Assembly (NCBI RefSeq): GCF_016735615.1
Contig: NZ_JAERSF010000001.1
Coordinates: 1,054,001-1,118,000 of the forward strand
Origin: Flavobacterium tagetis
Lineage (GTDB): Bacteria > Bacteroidota > Bacteroidia > Flavobacteriales > Flavobacteriaceae
Direction: 5' to 3'
Length of the DNA stretch: 64,000 nt
The notes below the pieces were generated by a model. The model was not told the DNA's origin. It saw only the letters and a program-made list of their open reading frames with translations, and did no database searches. Below are positions 33,877 through 42,950 of the stretch, piece after piece; within the stretch, counting starts at the first letter, position 1; each line of letters starts with the position of its first letter. Both the position numbers and the translations under genes were made by a program.

Positions 33877-35162
33877 TTCCAGCAATAGAAAAAGATTCTT
33901 TAGAAGAGATTAAAATTTTTCAAGAAAAAAAATTAGCCGAACTTTTAGCTTATATCAGTGAGAATTCTCCTTTTTATAAAAGACTTTTTGCAGGACAGAA
34001 TATTGATATTTCGAAGGTAAAAACACTGGAAGATTTACAACATTTACCTGTTACAACCAAAGAAGATTTACAGCAATATAATGATGATTTTTTGTGCGTT
34101 CCGCAACATAAAATTATAGATTATGCCTCGACCTCGGGAACTTTAGGCGATCCCGTTACTTTCGGTCTAACTGATTCTGACTTAGATCGATTGGCTTATA
34201 ATGAGGCTATTTCATTTGCCTGCGCCGGAATTGCAGAAGGCGATGTGGTACAATTAATGACCACAATTGATAGAAAATTTATGGCTGGTTTGGCTTATTT
34301 TCTTGGTCTTCGAAAACTGAAAGTTGGGGTAATTCGTGTTGGCGCTGGAATTCCAGAAATGCAATGGGATTCTATCCTAAAATACAATCCGTCTTATTTG
34401 ATTACAGTTCCTTCTTTCCTTTTAAAATTAATCGAATATGCTGAAATGCACGGAATCGATTATAACAATTCAAGCATAAAAGGTGCAATCTGTATTGGGG
34501 AATCTTTGAGAGAACAAGATTTCTCCATGAATATTCTATCGAAAAAAATCACCGATAAATGGAATATTAAGTTGTTTTCGACTTATGCTTCTACCGAAAT
34601 GAGCACCGCTTTTACAGAATGTGAACACGGAAAAGGCGGACATCATCACCCAGAATTGATCATTGTTGAAGTTTTAGACGAAAATAATCAGCCAGTAAAA
34701 AACGGGGAAACGGGCGAATTAACCTTTACTACTTTAGGAATTGAAGCGATGCCTTTACTGCGTTTTAAAACGGGAGACATGGTTCAGTTTCATGATGAGC
34801 CTTGCGCTTGCGGAAGAAATACTTTACGTGTTGGTCCAGTTGTTGGCCGTAAAAAACAAATGATTAAATATAAAGGTACAACGCTTTATCCACCAGCAAT
34901 GAACGATGTTCTAAGCAGTTTTGATAATATCGAAAATCATTTGATTGAAATTTCAACTAACGATTTAGGCACAGATGAAATCCTGATTAAAATTGCGGTA
35001 AAAAATCAAACCCCAGAATTTTTACAAGAAATAAAAGATCACTTTAGAGCCAAATTGAGAGTGACTCCAAAAATAGAATTTGCTTCAAAAGAAGTTTTGA
35101 ATCCGCTGGTTTTTAATCCAATGAGCCGAAAACCAATTCGATTTTTTGATTATAGGTCTTAA
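33873..35162 (+). CDS. Phenylacetate-CoA ligase-like adenylating enzyme
   Basis: A 429-residue AMP-forming ligase of the PaaK group. The P-loop-like motif YASTSGTLGDPVTFG is near 85-99, STYASTEMSTAF near 232-243, and the C-terminal hinge GRKKQMIKYKGTTLYP near 325. It should activate an aryl acid as the adenylate and then thioester. With tyrosine ammonia-lyase at the other end of the cluster, 4-coumarate is the natural substrate for priming aryl polyene synthesis. Whether CoA or ACP is the acceptor is unknown. It is the last pigment gene. Confidence 0.88.
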   Translation: MIPAIEKDSLEEIKIFQEKKLAELLAYISENSPFYKRLFAGQNIDISKVKTLEDLQHLPVTTKEDLQQYNDDFLCVPQHKIIDYASTSGTLGDPVTFGLTDSDLDRLAYNEAISFACAGIAEGDVVQLMTTIDRKFMAGLAYFLGLRKLKVGVIRVGAGIPEMQWDSILKYNPSYLITVPSFLLKLIEYAEMHGIDYNNSSIKGAICIGESLREQDFSMNILSKKITDKWNIKLFSTYASTEMSTAFTECEHGKGGHHHPELIIVEVLDENNQPVKNGETGELTFTTLGIEAMPLLRFKTGDMVQFHDEPCACGRNTLRVGPVVGRKKQMIKYKGTTLYPPAMNDVLSSFDNIENHLIEISTNDLGTDEILIKIAVKNQTPEFLQEIKDHFRAKLRVTPKIEFASKEVLNPLVFNPMSRKPIRFFDYRS

Positions 35163-35166
35163 TATA

Positions 35167-35257
35167 GGAGCAAAGTAACAAAGCAACAAAGGTTCAAAGG
35201 CTGTTAATCAGTACTATAAAAAGCCTTTGTCACTTTGTTACTTTGAGCCTTTGTCTC
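35167..35257. repeat. Imperfect inverted repeat closing the flexirubin cluster
   Basis: The left arm caaagtaacaaagcaacaaa (from 35171) is inverted at 35222-35245 as gcctttgtcactttgttact and following bases. The match is strong except for a short insertion in the left arm. It is a dispersed hairpin type with no coding potential and may act as a terminator between the ligase gene and dusB. Confidence 0.65.
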
Positions 35258-35287
35258 TCGAATTGTGCCAATTCGACTAAAATGTTG

Positions 35288-35295
35288 TAATTTTG
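35288..35295 (+). promoter_or_regulatory. -7 box of dusB
   Basis: TAATTTTG followed by C matches TAnnTTTG, with an AATTG at 35260-35264 upstream near the -33 distance. Transcription from about 35302 would give a short leader and supports the ATG at 35311 as start, because an in-frame TTG at 35293 lies inside the promoter. Confidence 0.6.
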
Positions 35296-35310
35296 CAAAA
35301 AATTACGAAG

Positions 35311-36303
35311 ATGGTCAAGATTGGCAACATAGAATTACCCGAATTTCCTTTATTACTAGCACCGATGGAAGATGTTAGCGATCCGCCGTTTCGCAGATTA
35401 TGCAAAACACATGGCGCTGACATGATGTATTCTGAATTTATTTCGTCGGAAGGATTAATTCGTGACGCTATAAAAAGCCGCATGAAGCTGGATATTTTTG
35501 ATTACGAACGCCCTATTGGAATTCAGATTTTTGGTGGTGATGAAGAAGCAATGGAAATGTCATCTAAAATTGTTTCTACTGTAAAACCTGACTTAGTGGA
35601 TATCAATTTTGGATGCCCAGTAAAAAAAGTAGTTTGTCGTGGTGCTGGAGCAGGAGTTTTAAAAGACGTTGATTTGATGGTACGTTTAACCAAAGCGGTT
35701 ATCAAAGGAACAGATTTGCCTGTTACAGTAAAAACGCGTTTAGGCTGGGATGATAGCTCAATAAATATTGATGAAGTTGCAGAAAGACTTCAGGATATTG
35801 GCGTTCAAGCTTTAACTATTCACGCTAGAACTCGTGCGCAAATGTACAAAGGTCATTCTGACTGGTCTCATATTGCACGTGTGAAAAACAATCCAAGAAT
35901 TACAATGCCAATTTTCGGAAATGGCGATATTGACAGTCCAGAAAAAGCATTAAAATATAAAAATGAATACGGAATTGATGGTATCATGATTGGCCGCGCC
36001 GCGATTGGTTATCCATGGATTTTTAACGAAATCAAACACTATTTCAAAACTGGCGAGCACTTGCCTGCTCCAACGGTTATCGATCGTGTTGAAGCAGCCA
36101 GAAACCACTTAAAATGGTCTATGGAATGGAAAGGCGAACGTTTGGGAATTGTAGAAATGCGTCGTCATTATACAAACTATTTCAAAGGAATTCATTCGTT
36201 TAAAGAATTCAAACAAAAACTGGTTACCACAGATGCTCCTGAAGATTTATTTACGATTATGAAGGAAATTGAAGAAGTTTATTCTGGATATGAGTTTGTT
36301 TAA
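35311..36303 (+). CDS. dusB: tRNA-dihydrouridine synthase B
   Basis: A 330-residue flavoenzyme starting at ATG 35311. FMN-barrel motifs are clear: LLLAPMEDVSDPPFR at the start, DINFGCPVKKVVCRGAGAG near 100 (catalytic Cys), TVKTRLGWD and MIGRAAIGYPWIF. It reduces uridines in tRNA to dihydrouridine using NADPH. It stands alone with its own promoter and a strong terminator, outside the pigment cluster. Confidence 0.95.
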   Translation: MVKIGNIELPEFPLLLAPMEDVSDPPFRRLCKTHGADMMYSEFISSEGLIRDAIKSRMKLDIFDYERPIGIQIFGGDEEAMEMSSKIVSTVKPDLVDINFGCPVKKVVCRGAGAGVLKDVDLMVRLTKAVIKGTDLPVTVKTRLGWDDSSINIDEVAERLQDIGVQALTIHARTRAQMYKGHSDWSHIARVKNNPRITMPIFGNGDIDSPEKALKYKNEYGIDGIMIGRAAIGYPWIFNEIKHYFKTGEHLPAPTVIDRVEAARNHLKWSMEWKGERLGIVEMRRHYTNYFKGIHSFKEFKQKLVTTDAPEDLFTIMKEIEEVYSGYEFV

Positions 36304-36310
36304 AATAAAA

Positions 36311-36334
36311 AAGACCTTCATTTCTGAAGGTCTT
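36311..36334. terminator. Bidirectional terminator between dusB and the amidase gene
   Basis: A 10-bp perfect stem AAGACCTTCA / TGAAGGTCTT with loop TTTC, A-rich on the left and followed by TTCTTTT. The two genes converge on it. Confidence 0.9.
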
Positions 36335-36349
36335 TTCTTTTAAAAATAT

Positions 36350-36952
36350 TTAATTTAAAGATTCTAAAATCTTCTCTGCAATTTCATTTTGCCCTTTTTC
36401 GCTGGTGATATAATTTCTATCCTTTTCATTAGATAAAAATCCCATCTCTAAATGTACCATAGGACACTCTGCGTTTTTTAAGATATAAAAAGGTGCTTCA
36501 TTTACATATCTCTTTGCTAGATTTCCTGTTCCAGAAATCTTATTTATTACCGTTTCTGCAGTCTCTTTCGATTGATCGTAAAATGTTTTCTTTGAAGAAA
36601 TACAAGCTCCCACTCCATTTACTTTATCATTTACATTAGCATCAACGTGTAATGAAATCACTAAGTCGGGTTTAAGGTTGTTTATAATCCTAGTTCGTTC
36701 TCTTAAATCCATGCTGGTGTCTCCGTCACGAATTAAAACGATTTCAAGATTCTCATTTTTATTCAGTTCTTTCATTTTAACAGCAACTGCTTCGGTAATT
36801 GCTTTTTCTTCAAATCCTTTTACATCTGCACCTACATCATAACCTCCATGACCTGCATCAATAGCAACGATTTTTTTATCTAATGGTCTAAAAGCCATAA
36901 ATCCGAATATGGCTAAACAAAAAACTACTAAAACTTTGATTTTGGTTTTCAT
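36350..36952 (-). CDS. N-acetylmuramoyl-L-alanine amidase (AmiC-type)
   Basis: A 200-residue amidase_3 enzyme with an N-terminal membrane segment or signal (VLVVFCLAIFGFMAF). Zinc and catalytic residues are seen in IDAGHGGYDVGA (His), GFEEKAIT (Glu), SLHVDAN (His) and HLEMGFLSN (Glu). It cleaves the stem peptide from peptidoglycan in the periplasm. An EnvC-like activator is encoded 4 kb away on the same strand and could control it. There is no AMIN targeting domain. Confidence 0.9.
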   Translation of the reverse strand: MKTKIKVLVVFCLAIFGFMAFRPLDKKIVAIDAGHGGYDVGADVKGFEEKAITEAVAVKMKELNKNENLEIVLIRDGDTSMDLRERTRIINNLKPDLVISLHVDANVNDKVNGVGACISSKKTFYDQSKETAETVINKISGTGNLAKRYVNEAPFYILKNAECPMVHLEMGFLSNEKDRNYITSEKGQNEIAEKILESLN

Positions 36953-37011
36953 AAATCTACTTTTTTGGTTTAAATAGATTTAACGATTAAAACTAAGAAA
37001 TATTGTACAAA

Positions 37012-38439
37012 CTAAACTTGAAATCTCTTCCACTTTCCTCTTTTATAGAAAAAGATTCCAGTTAAAGTTATCGCCGTTTCAGCTACAGGAATGGCAATAA
37101 AAACTCCTGTCGGTCCCATATTAAAATGTTTTGCAAGAACAAAAGCTAATGGAATTTGAAACAGCCAAAATCCGAAAAAGTTAATTCCTGTTGGTGTCCA
37201 AGTGTCTCCAGCTCCGTTAAACGTGTTAATTAAAACCATTCCGATTCCGTAGAAAATAAATCCGATGCTCATAATCTGCAATGCTTCAATCGCAATGGTT
37301 TTAACCTGTTGATCATTCGTGAAAAACGAAATAATATATTGTCCAAAAACCAAAGTAATAATCATAATCGAAGCCATGAAAATTACATTATATCTGGCAG
37401 TTGTATAAACTGATTTTTCAGCTCGTTCGATTTGTTTGGCTCCTAAATTCTGACCAACCAAAGTCGCAGCGGCATTACTCAATCCCCAAGCTGGAAGAAT
37501 AAAAAACATCATAATTCTCAATGCCGTTTGATAACCTGCAGAACCGTGATCACCGCCTGTTGTTGCTACTAATTGTGCCAAGAAAATCCAACTGCAGGAA
37601 GCAATTACAAATTGCAAAATTCCAGGCGCGGCGATTTTTACTAAAGCTTTGATTTGTTTAAAATCGGGAGCGAAATAGGGAATCTTAATCTTCAGAATTC
37701 CACTTCCAAAAAACAAATGATATACTTGATATAAAACTCCAATACTTCTTCCAATAGTAGTTGCCAAGGCTGCACCAACTAGTCCGAAAGCTGGAATTGG
37801 TCCGAAGCCATTAATTAGAACTGGACATAAAATAATATTACAAATATTTGCAATCCAAAGGCTTTTCATTGCAATGGCAGCATTTCCTGCTCCGCGGAAT
37901 ATTCCGTTTATTAAGAACAAAAGCATAATGCACAAACTAGAGCCAATCATAATCTGAGTAAATCGGAAACCATGTTCTGCAGATTCTACAGAAGATCCCA
38001 TCAAAATTAAAATCTCTTTGGCATAAATAACTCCAAAGATGCTCATCAAACTGTTAACTGCAAATGCAATTATGATGGCTTGCATTCCAGCTTTTGCCGC
38101 AGCGACAGGATCTTTTTCTCCAATTCTTCGTGCCACAACTGCTGTTGCAGCCATACTCATTCCAATTGCGAGAGAATAAATTACTGTCAATACAGATTCG
38201 GTCAAACCGACGGTCTGAATGGCAAAACTGCTATGTTCTAAATGCCCAACGAAATATAAATCGACTAGAGCAAAAACCGATTCCATCATCATTTCTAAAA
38301 CCATCGGAATGGCCAATAGAATTACTGCTTTCTTAATACTTCCAGAAGTATAGTCAAAAGATTCGTCGCCTTTTAAAGCTTGTTTTAAAGTGGTAAAAAT
38401 TTTAGAAAAGAAGCTTTTCTTTATAGATGTTTCTGTCAT
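37012..38439 (-). CDS. MATE family efflux transporter
   Basis: A 475-residue membrane protein with twelve predicted helices in two halves. The family features include IPMVLEMMMESVFALVDLYFVGHL near the first helices and the matching second-half segment starting near FVIASCSWIFLAQLVATTGG. MATE proteins export organic cations or drugs with Na+ or H+. A basic 35-residue N-terminal extension precedes helix 1. It stands as a single gene with a 171-base AT-rich gap upstream. Confidence 0.9.
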   Translation of the reverse strand: MTETSIKKSFFSKIFTTLKQALKGDESFDYTSGSIKKAVILLAIPMVLEMMMESVFALVDLYFVGHLEHSSFAIQTVGLTESVLTVIYSLAIGMSMAATAVVARRIGEKDPVAAAKAGMQAIIIAFAVNSLMSIFGVIYAKEILILMGSSVESAEHGFRFTQIMIGSSLCIMLLFLINGIFRGAGNAAIAMKSLWIANICNIILCPVLINGFGPIPAFGLVGAALATTIGRSIGVLYQVYHLFFGSGILKIKIPYFAPDFKQIKALVKIAAPGILQFVIASCSWIFLAQLVATTGGDHGSAGYQTALRIMMFFILPAWGLSNAAATLVGQNLGAKQIERAEKSVYTTARYNVIFMASIMIITLVFGQYIISFFTNDQQVKTIAIEALQIMSIGFIFYGIGMVLINTFNGAGDTWTPTGINFFGFWLFQIPLAFVLAKHFNMGPTGVFIAIPVAETAITLTGIFFYKRGKWKRFQV

Positions 38440-38610
38440 GATATTTTAGGATAAATGATAAAATTGGTCCAGATGTATCTTAATCTGAACTAAAAAAGTA
38501 AACGTAAGTATCCTAATTATTCTAAAAAAATAAAATAGGATTAGGCAGAAACAATCATATGCTGTAGTTTTTTAAGGCGGTAAATATAATTAATATTTCT
38601 TAAGAAATTA

Positions 38611-39810
38611 TTAATCAAGTAGTTTTTTACTTACGCGACTACTTGCAATTAAGGAAGCTACAAAGCCTAAAGAAATAATTGTAGCCATTACGATTAAAAC
38701 ATTTTCGACTGTAAAAACAACTGGATAGGCCAAGGTTGGCGTGATCATGATAAGCTCAAATTTCTGCTGTAATATCACGAGAATGATACCTAAAGCAAGT
38801 CCGATTAAGCCACCAAAAACACTTAGTAAAGTTCCTTGCAACAAAAATATCTTTCGAAGATCACCAATGTCAGAGCCTAAATTGAAAAGGGTTTTCAGAT
38901 TACCCTTTTTTTCTAAAATCATCATAATCAATGCGCCAATCAAATTAAAAAGAGCCACAATGATTACTAATGTAAAAATGAGATATACCGCAATGTTTTC
39001 GGTATTAAGCATTCTATATAAAGACTCATTTAGCTGTGCTCTATTTTTTAATGTGATTTTATTTTTAAAAATAGAATTTAGCTGATTTTTAATAGCATTC
39101 TCATCAGCATTTTCTTTTAATTTAAATTCAATTCCAGAAATTTGATTCGGTTTATAGATTAGTAATTCTTGTACTAAACTTAAATCTGCAAATACATATT
39201 TCGAATCTAAATCTTCACTGATTGAATAAATTCCAACAGGCAAAACATCTATTTTAGTGAAAGCTTCTTCTGGATTTTCAATTGCTCCTTTTCCAGGTTT
39301 CGGAGCAAAAATCTGAAGTGGATTTTCAAAATCAAGAATTCCCATGGAGAAATTTTGTGCTAAACCGTACCCAATTACAACCTGAAAACTGTCTGGTTTC
39401 AGCCATTGTCCATTAAAAAGTTTTTTCTTGATATCGTTAACCACCGGATATAAACTGTCAATGCCTTTCAAGTATGTAACTTGCTGTTTGTCTTTGAACA
39501 AAAACAAAACACGTTCTTCTATGATTTTTGTGTAAGAAGCAACACCATCTATTTTTTTGATTTGTTTTTCTTGATCTGGAGTAAGCAAAAAAGATTTTCC
39601 GTAAGTACTTGTCAATTTTAAATCAGGATCGATTTCGTTTGTGAAAGAAAGACTGAAAACCTTTAATCCGCTGAAAACAGATAAAACTACAAACAAAGCC
39701 ATTGTACCAACAATGATTCCCATGCTGGCAATACGGTTAATAATATTGATAGCATTGTTTTTACTACTGCTAAAAATATAACGTTTGGCTATGTATAAAG
39801 GGAAATTCAA
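38611..39810 (-). CDS. LolC/E-like ABC transporter permease
   Basis: A 399-residue FtsX-like permease. It begins with TTG at 39810, one base after the rbfA stop, giving MNFPLYIAKRYIFSS. One N-terminal helix, a periplasmic domain (about 45-265) and three C-terminal helices fit the LolC/E type, and the FtsX motif lies around FVASLIASSRVSKK at the end. Such proteins extract lipoproteins from the inner membrane with LolD, which is not encoded here. The 14-bp palindrome at 38595-38608 just after the stop could act in termination. Confidence 0.87.
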   Translation of the reverse strand: MNFPLYIAKRYIFSSSKNNAINIINRIASMGIIVGTMALFVVLSVFSGLKVFSLSFTNEIDPDLKLTSTYGKSFLLTPDQEKQIKKIDGVASYTKIIEERVLFLFKDKQQVTYLKGIDSLYPVVNDIKKKLFNGQWLKPDSFQVVIGYGLAQNFSMGILDFENPLQIFAPKPGKGAIENPEEAFTKIDVLPVGIYSISEDLDSKYVFADLSLVQELLIYKPNQISGIEFKLKENADENAIKNQLNSIFKNKITLKNRAQLNESLYRMLNTENIAVYLIFTLVIIVALFNLIGALIMMILEKKGNLKTLFNLGSDIGDLRKIFLLQGTLLSVFGGLIGLALGIILVILQQKFELIMITPTLAYPVVFTVENVLIVMATIISLGFVASLIASSRVSKKLLD

Positions 39811-39811
39811 A

Positions 39812-40204
39812 TTATGACTTTCTTCTTTTTTCTAAAAGATCACGGTTTTCTATTGGGTTTTCTTTTCCTGCAAGTGCGTTGTCAATTTTCTCTATATAAT
39901 CTAGAGAATCATCTATAAAGAATACCAAATTCGGAACACGACGTAATTGCAAACGTACACGCTGCGACAAATCATGTTTAATTAAATTTGAATTTGTTTT
40001 TATTGCTTCTAAAGTTTCTTTGGCTTTTTCTTGTGGAAAAATGCTTAAATATACTGTCGCTATAGATAAATCTGTAGTTACACTTACTTTGGATACTGAA
40101 ATTACCAAGTTTGTAATTCCGTTTTTTCTCACTTCACCTTGCAAAATGTCAACCAGATCTTTCTGAAGAACACCGCCTATTTTTTTCTGTCTATTTGTTT
40201 CCAT
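39812..40204 (-). CDS. rbfA: Ribosome-binding factor A
   Basis: A 130-residue KH-like protein. The family features are RQKKIGGVLQKDLVDIL at the start, SVTTDLSIATVYLSIFP in the middle, and LRRVPNLVFFIDDSLDYIEKID near the end. It helps mature the 30S subunit by acting on the 16S 5' end. It is cotranscribed with the LolC/E-like permease gene, which starts one base after its stop. Confidence 0.93.
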   Translation of the reverse strand: METNRQKKIGGVLQKDLVDILQGEVRKNGITNLVISVSKVSVTTDLSIATVYLSIFPQEKAKETLEAIKTNSNLIKHDLSQRVRLQLRRVPNLVFFIDDSLDYIEKIDNALAGKENPIENRDLLEKRRKS

Positions 40205-40365
40205 ACTGCAAAAATAATACTTTTAAATTCAATGGTAACAATTTCAAAACAACTTCAATCTTAAATTAGTATTTATTACTTGAAATTAAAATCAAAACGA
40301 GTGTTTTTCCATCCTCATTTCAAAAAAATGCTATCTAATATACGACTTCTTCCTATTTTTTCTGC

Positions 40366-40377
40366 TGACAAAAGTCA
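40366..40377. promoter_or_regulatory. TGAC-N4-GTCA palindrome upstream of the CBS gene
   Basis: TGACAAAAGTCA has the spacing of CRP/FNR-type half sites. It lies 55 bases before the CBS gene ATG. No promoter could be aligned with it convincingly, so it remains a candidate binding site only. Confidence 0.3.
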
Positions 40378-40431
40378 TCTTTCTTTTGCTAAATATTGAT
40401 CAATTTTGATCTAAATCTAACACATCTAATT

Positions 40432-40851
40432 ATGAAAAAGAGAGAACCAATTAGCCACATCATGACCAAAAGTGTAATTACAGTAAGTCACAATGATGAT
40501 TTAAAAAATGTTGTAGAAAAATTAAAATCCAATTCTATACGACATCTTCCAGTTGTTAATGGAAAAGATGTAGTCGGAATTATCAGCCGTACTGATATTA
40601 ACCGGCTTACGTTTGGTGCATTGTTCGATGGACAAGATGGTGCAGACGAAGCTATTTTGGAAATGCTTACAATTCCGCAAATAATGACTTCAAAACCTAA
40701 AACCGTCTCATCAGATCTTATTATCAGAGATTTGGCAGAAATTTTCGTGAAAGAAGAATTTCATGCAGCACCGGTTGTTGACAAAGGAGAATTAAAAGGT
40801 ATTGTAACTACAACTGATGTTTTAAAATATTTCTTAGAAGAAAATTATTAA
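40432..40851 (+). CDS. Twin CBS-domain protein
   Basis: A 139-residue protein starting at ATG 40432; a TTG 36 bases upstream would give a non-family extension. Two CBS motifs are seen: HIMTKSVITVSHND...RHLPVVNGKDVVGIISRTDI and IMTSKPKTVSSD...HAAPVVDKGELKGIVTTTDVL. Such stand-alone pairs bind adenosine nucleotides and sense energy state or regulate a partner protein. The partner is not evident. Confidence 0.88.
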   Translation: MKKREPISHIMTKSVITVSHNDDLKNVVEKLKSNSIRHLPVVNGKDVVGIISRTDINRLTFGALFDGQDGADEAILEMLTIPQIMTSKPKTVSSDLIIRDLAEIFVKEEFHAAPVVDKGELKGIVTTTDVLKYFLEENY

Positions 40852-40854
40852 TAC

Positions 40855-40887
40855 AAAAAAGGGAGCTAAATGCTCCCTTAAATTTTT
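40855..40887. terminator. Bidirectional terminator after the CBS gene
   Basis: GGGAGC-taaat-GCTCCC (40861-40877) with AAAAAA before and TTAAATTTTT after. It separates the convergent CBS and EnvC-like genes. Confidence 0.85.
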
Positions 40888-42139
40888 ATCTGCTTTGCAA
40901 CCATCCTTCCGGATTATTGTTTGATGTATTTTGCAGAATCAAGAATTTAATAATGGTTTTTCCTGTGTCACCACTTGTTCTCACTTTTCCGATGTTTTGC
41001 TTAATTGTCACTTTATCACCTTGACTTACAGAAACAGAACTTAAGTTTTGATAGACGGTAAAAAAGTCTCCATGCTGAATTACAACTGCTTTATTTACTG
41101 GCGATAATACAATAACCTTAGAAACTTCACCGGCAAATACTGCTCTAGCGCTTGCGCCATCTTCGGTAGTTATCTCAACTCCAGAATTATGAACAGTGAT
41201 TGAAGGGTGCAGCGGGTGTGGCTGGTCTCCATAACCAAGAGAAATAAATCCTTTTTCTACTGGCCAAGGCAATCTTCCTCTGTTTGCTTTAAAGTCAGCT
41301 GCTAGAATTTTATCTTCAGGCGTCAATGCAATTTTTGAAGAAGAAACTGGTGCTTTTGCTTCACTCGAACCTGGATTTGCTTTTGCTCTTTCTGCAGCAG
41401 CTTTTCTATTGGCTTCTGCAATAGCTTCACGAATTAAACGGTCAATTTGTTTATCAATACGTTTAGATTCGTTTTGTTTTGATCGAATATCAGCAGCAAT
41501 TTTGTTTTTATCTTTTTTAAGAGCATTAACTAATTTCTGCTGTTCTTTTTTCTCTGCTTCCAGAGTAACTTTCTCTTTCTGGTTTTCAGCAATTACTTTC
41601 TTTTTTATTTGTCTTTGCCCATCAAGTTTTGCATTAAAATCTACTAATTGAGCGGTTTTAGATTGAATTTCGAGACCTTGGTTTTTTCTAAAAGTAGTAT
41701 ATTGTTTTAAGTATTGTGCTCTTTTGTAAGCTTGCAAGAAGCTTTCAGAAGATAAAATGAACATCGCTCGGCTTTGTTCAGAACGGCTTTTGTACGATTT
41801 TAAAATCATCTCAGCATAGTCTTCCTTTAAAACTTTTAGTTCTTTTTTAAGTTTATTTACCTGAACCTGATTAATGTACATGTCATTACTAATCAGCCTT
41901 TCTTGTTTCGCCGTAGTATTTATTAATTTCTCTTTTAGCTTAATTTTGTTCGCCTGAATCAAATATTCGTTCACAGCAGATTTCTCTTTTTTGCGAACAG
42001 ACTGCAACATCTTTTCGTTATCTCTGATTTCCTGCTGAATTTGAGCTTTACGCTGTTCCAGTTTTTCTTGCTGAGAATCCTGCGCCCATACAAATGTAGT
42101 GGCACAAATTAAAACTAGACTTAGGAGAAATTTTGGCAT
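40886..42139 (-). CDS. EnvC-like murein hydrolase activator (degenerate M23)
   Basis: A 417-residue periplasmic protein with signal peptide ending VWAQDSQQ. Residues 20-260 form long coiled coils rich in Lys, Glu and Gln. The C-terminal LytM/M23 domain (about 290-417) has lost zinc ligands: the HxxxD motif reads HNSGVE and the later HxH site reads VYQNL. This is the state of EnvC, which activates amidases and does not itself cut. The amidase at 36350 is a possible partner. It is the last gene of a minus-strand run starting with the TPR protein. Confidence 0.88.
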   Translation of the reverse strand: MPKFLLSLVLICATTFVWAQDSQQEKLEQRKAQIQQEIRDNEKMLQSVRKKEKSAVNEYLIQANKIKLKEKLINTTAKQERLISNDMYINQVQVNKLKKELKVLKEDYAEMILKSYKSRSEQSRAMFILSSESFLQAYKRAQYLKQYTTFRKNQGLEIQSKTAQLVDFNAKLDGQRQIKKKVIAENQKEKVTLEAEKKEQQKLVNALKKDKNKIAADIRSKQNESKRIDKQIDRLIREAIAEANRKAAAERAKANPGSSEAKAPVSSSKIALTPEDKILAADFKANRGRLPWPVEKGFISLGYGDQPHPLHPSITVHNSGVEITTEDGASARAVFAGEVSKVIVLSPVNKAVVIQHGDFFTVYQNLSSVSVSQGDKVTIKQNIGKVRTSGDTGKTIIKFLILQNTSNNNPEGWLQSR

Positions 42140-42163
42140 GTTTCTGTTTTTATTTTTGCAAAT

Positions 42164-42943
42164 TTACTTAATTGTAACTTTTTTATAACCGCTAGGAACG
42201 CTATACGGAAAAGAAAGTTCTTCATTAAATGAAATATTGTTGTAATTCAAATTAATACTTGTTTTGCCTTTTGGCTGAACGGCATTGATTTCTATACTTG
42301 TTGGCAGTGTCCCTTGATCAAAAGTTTTAGTGTCTGAATAAGCGATTTGCAACGTTCTATTTTCAGACGGCTGAGAAATCTCTTCTTTCTGAATTAAATA
42401 TTTTTCTCCATCTAAGAAAAAGGTCTTTTTTAAATTCGCGTCTTTTTCTTCATCAAGTCTAAATAAATTATCTACAATTGTCTGCGTATATTTTCCTTTT
42501 CTTAAATCGTCAAAAGCTTCTCCAACCAATAGATTTTGAACTTTTGAATAATCTAAATCTGTTCCAAGCCATTTGCTTAAACTTGTAAAATCTCCTTCGT
42601 AATAAGTTCCGTTCATTTTTTCATAATAACTTACTGCAGAAGGTGTTATTAAAGCTTTAGCCATTGTTATGCCTAAAAAACGAACACTTATTAAAATCTG
42701 CTTGTCTTTTTCGATTCTAATCTCGGCAGTTACATTTTGGCTTTGTTTTTCATCAGCATATCTTGCACTTGCTTTTATGTATAAAGTCGAAAAATCTAAC
42801 TTGTTGTCGTAATGTTTTTCAATTACTTTTTTGTCTTCTTTCTCTACAATTGTCTGGCCTGTATTTCCTTGCACCGCTACTGCTTTGGATTTACATGAAA
42901 TTACGGCAATAGACAATACTAGTATTGATATATATCTTTTCAT
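42164..42943 (-). CDS. DUF4292 lipoprotein
   Basis: A 259-residue lipoprotein with lipobox AVISC (Cys near residue 17). The mature part is beta-rich, LolA/LolB-like, with TLYIKASARYADEKQSQNVTAEIRI and TMAKALITPSAVSYYEKMNGTYYEGDF. It resembles the DUF4292 family of Bacteroidota lipoproteins, perhaps lipid or lipoprotein handling. It is 24 bases upstream of the EnvC-like gene and eight after the TPR gene. Confidence 0.82.
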   Translation of the reverse strand: MKRYISILVLSIAVISCKSKAVAVQGNTGQTIVEKEDKKVIEKHYDNKLDFSTLYIKASARYADEKQSQNVTAEIRIEKDKQILISVRFLGITMAKALITPSAVSYYEKMNGTYYEGDFTSLSKWLGTDLDYSKVQNLLVGEAFDDLRKGKYTQTIVDNLFRLDEEKDANLKKTFFLDGEKYLIQKEEISQPSENRTLQIAYSDTKTFDQGTLPTSIEINAVQPKGKTSINLNYNNISFNEELSFPYSVPSGYKKVTIK

Positions 42944-42950
42944 CTAAATT

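Noticed and set aside
35293..35310. TTG start for dusB
   Set aside because: The TTG is inside the -7 promoter match, and the ATG at 35311 matches the usual family N-terminus.
38595..38608. ATTTCTTAAGAAAT palindrome as an operator
   Set aside because: It sits just after a stop codon in AT-rich DNA with no promoter nearby; a weak termination or chance palindrome is more likely.
38741..39085. 114-residue plus-strand open frame
   Set aside because: Opposite the LolC/E-like permease gene; composition is that of reversed membrane helices.
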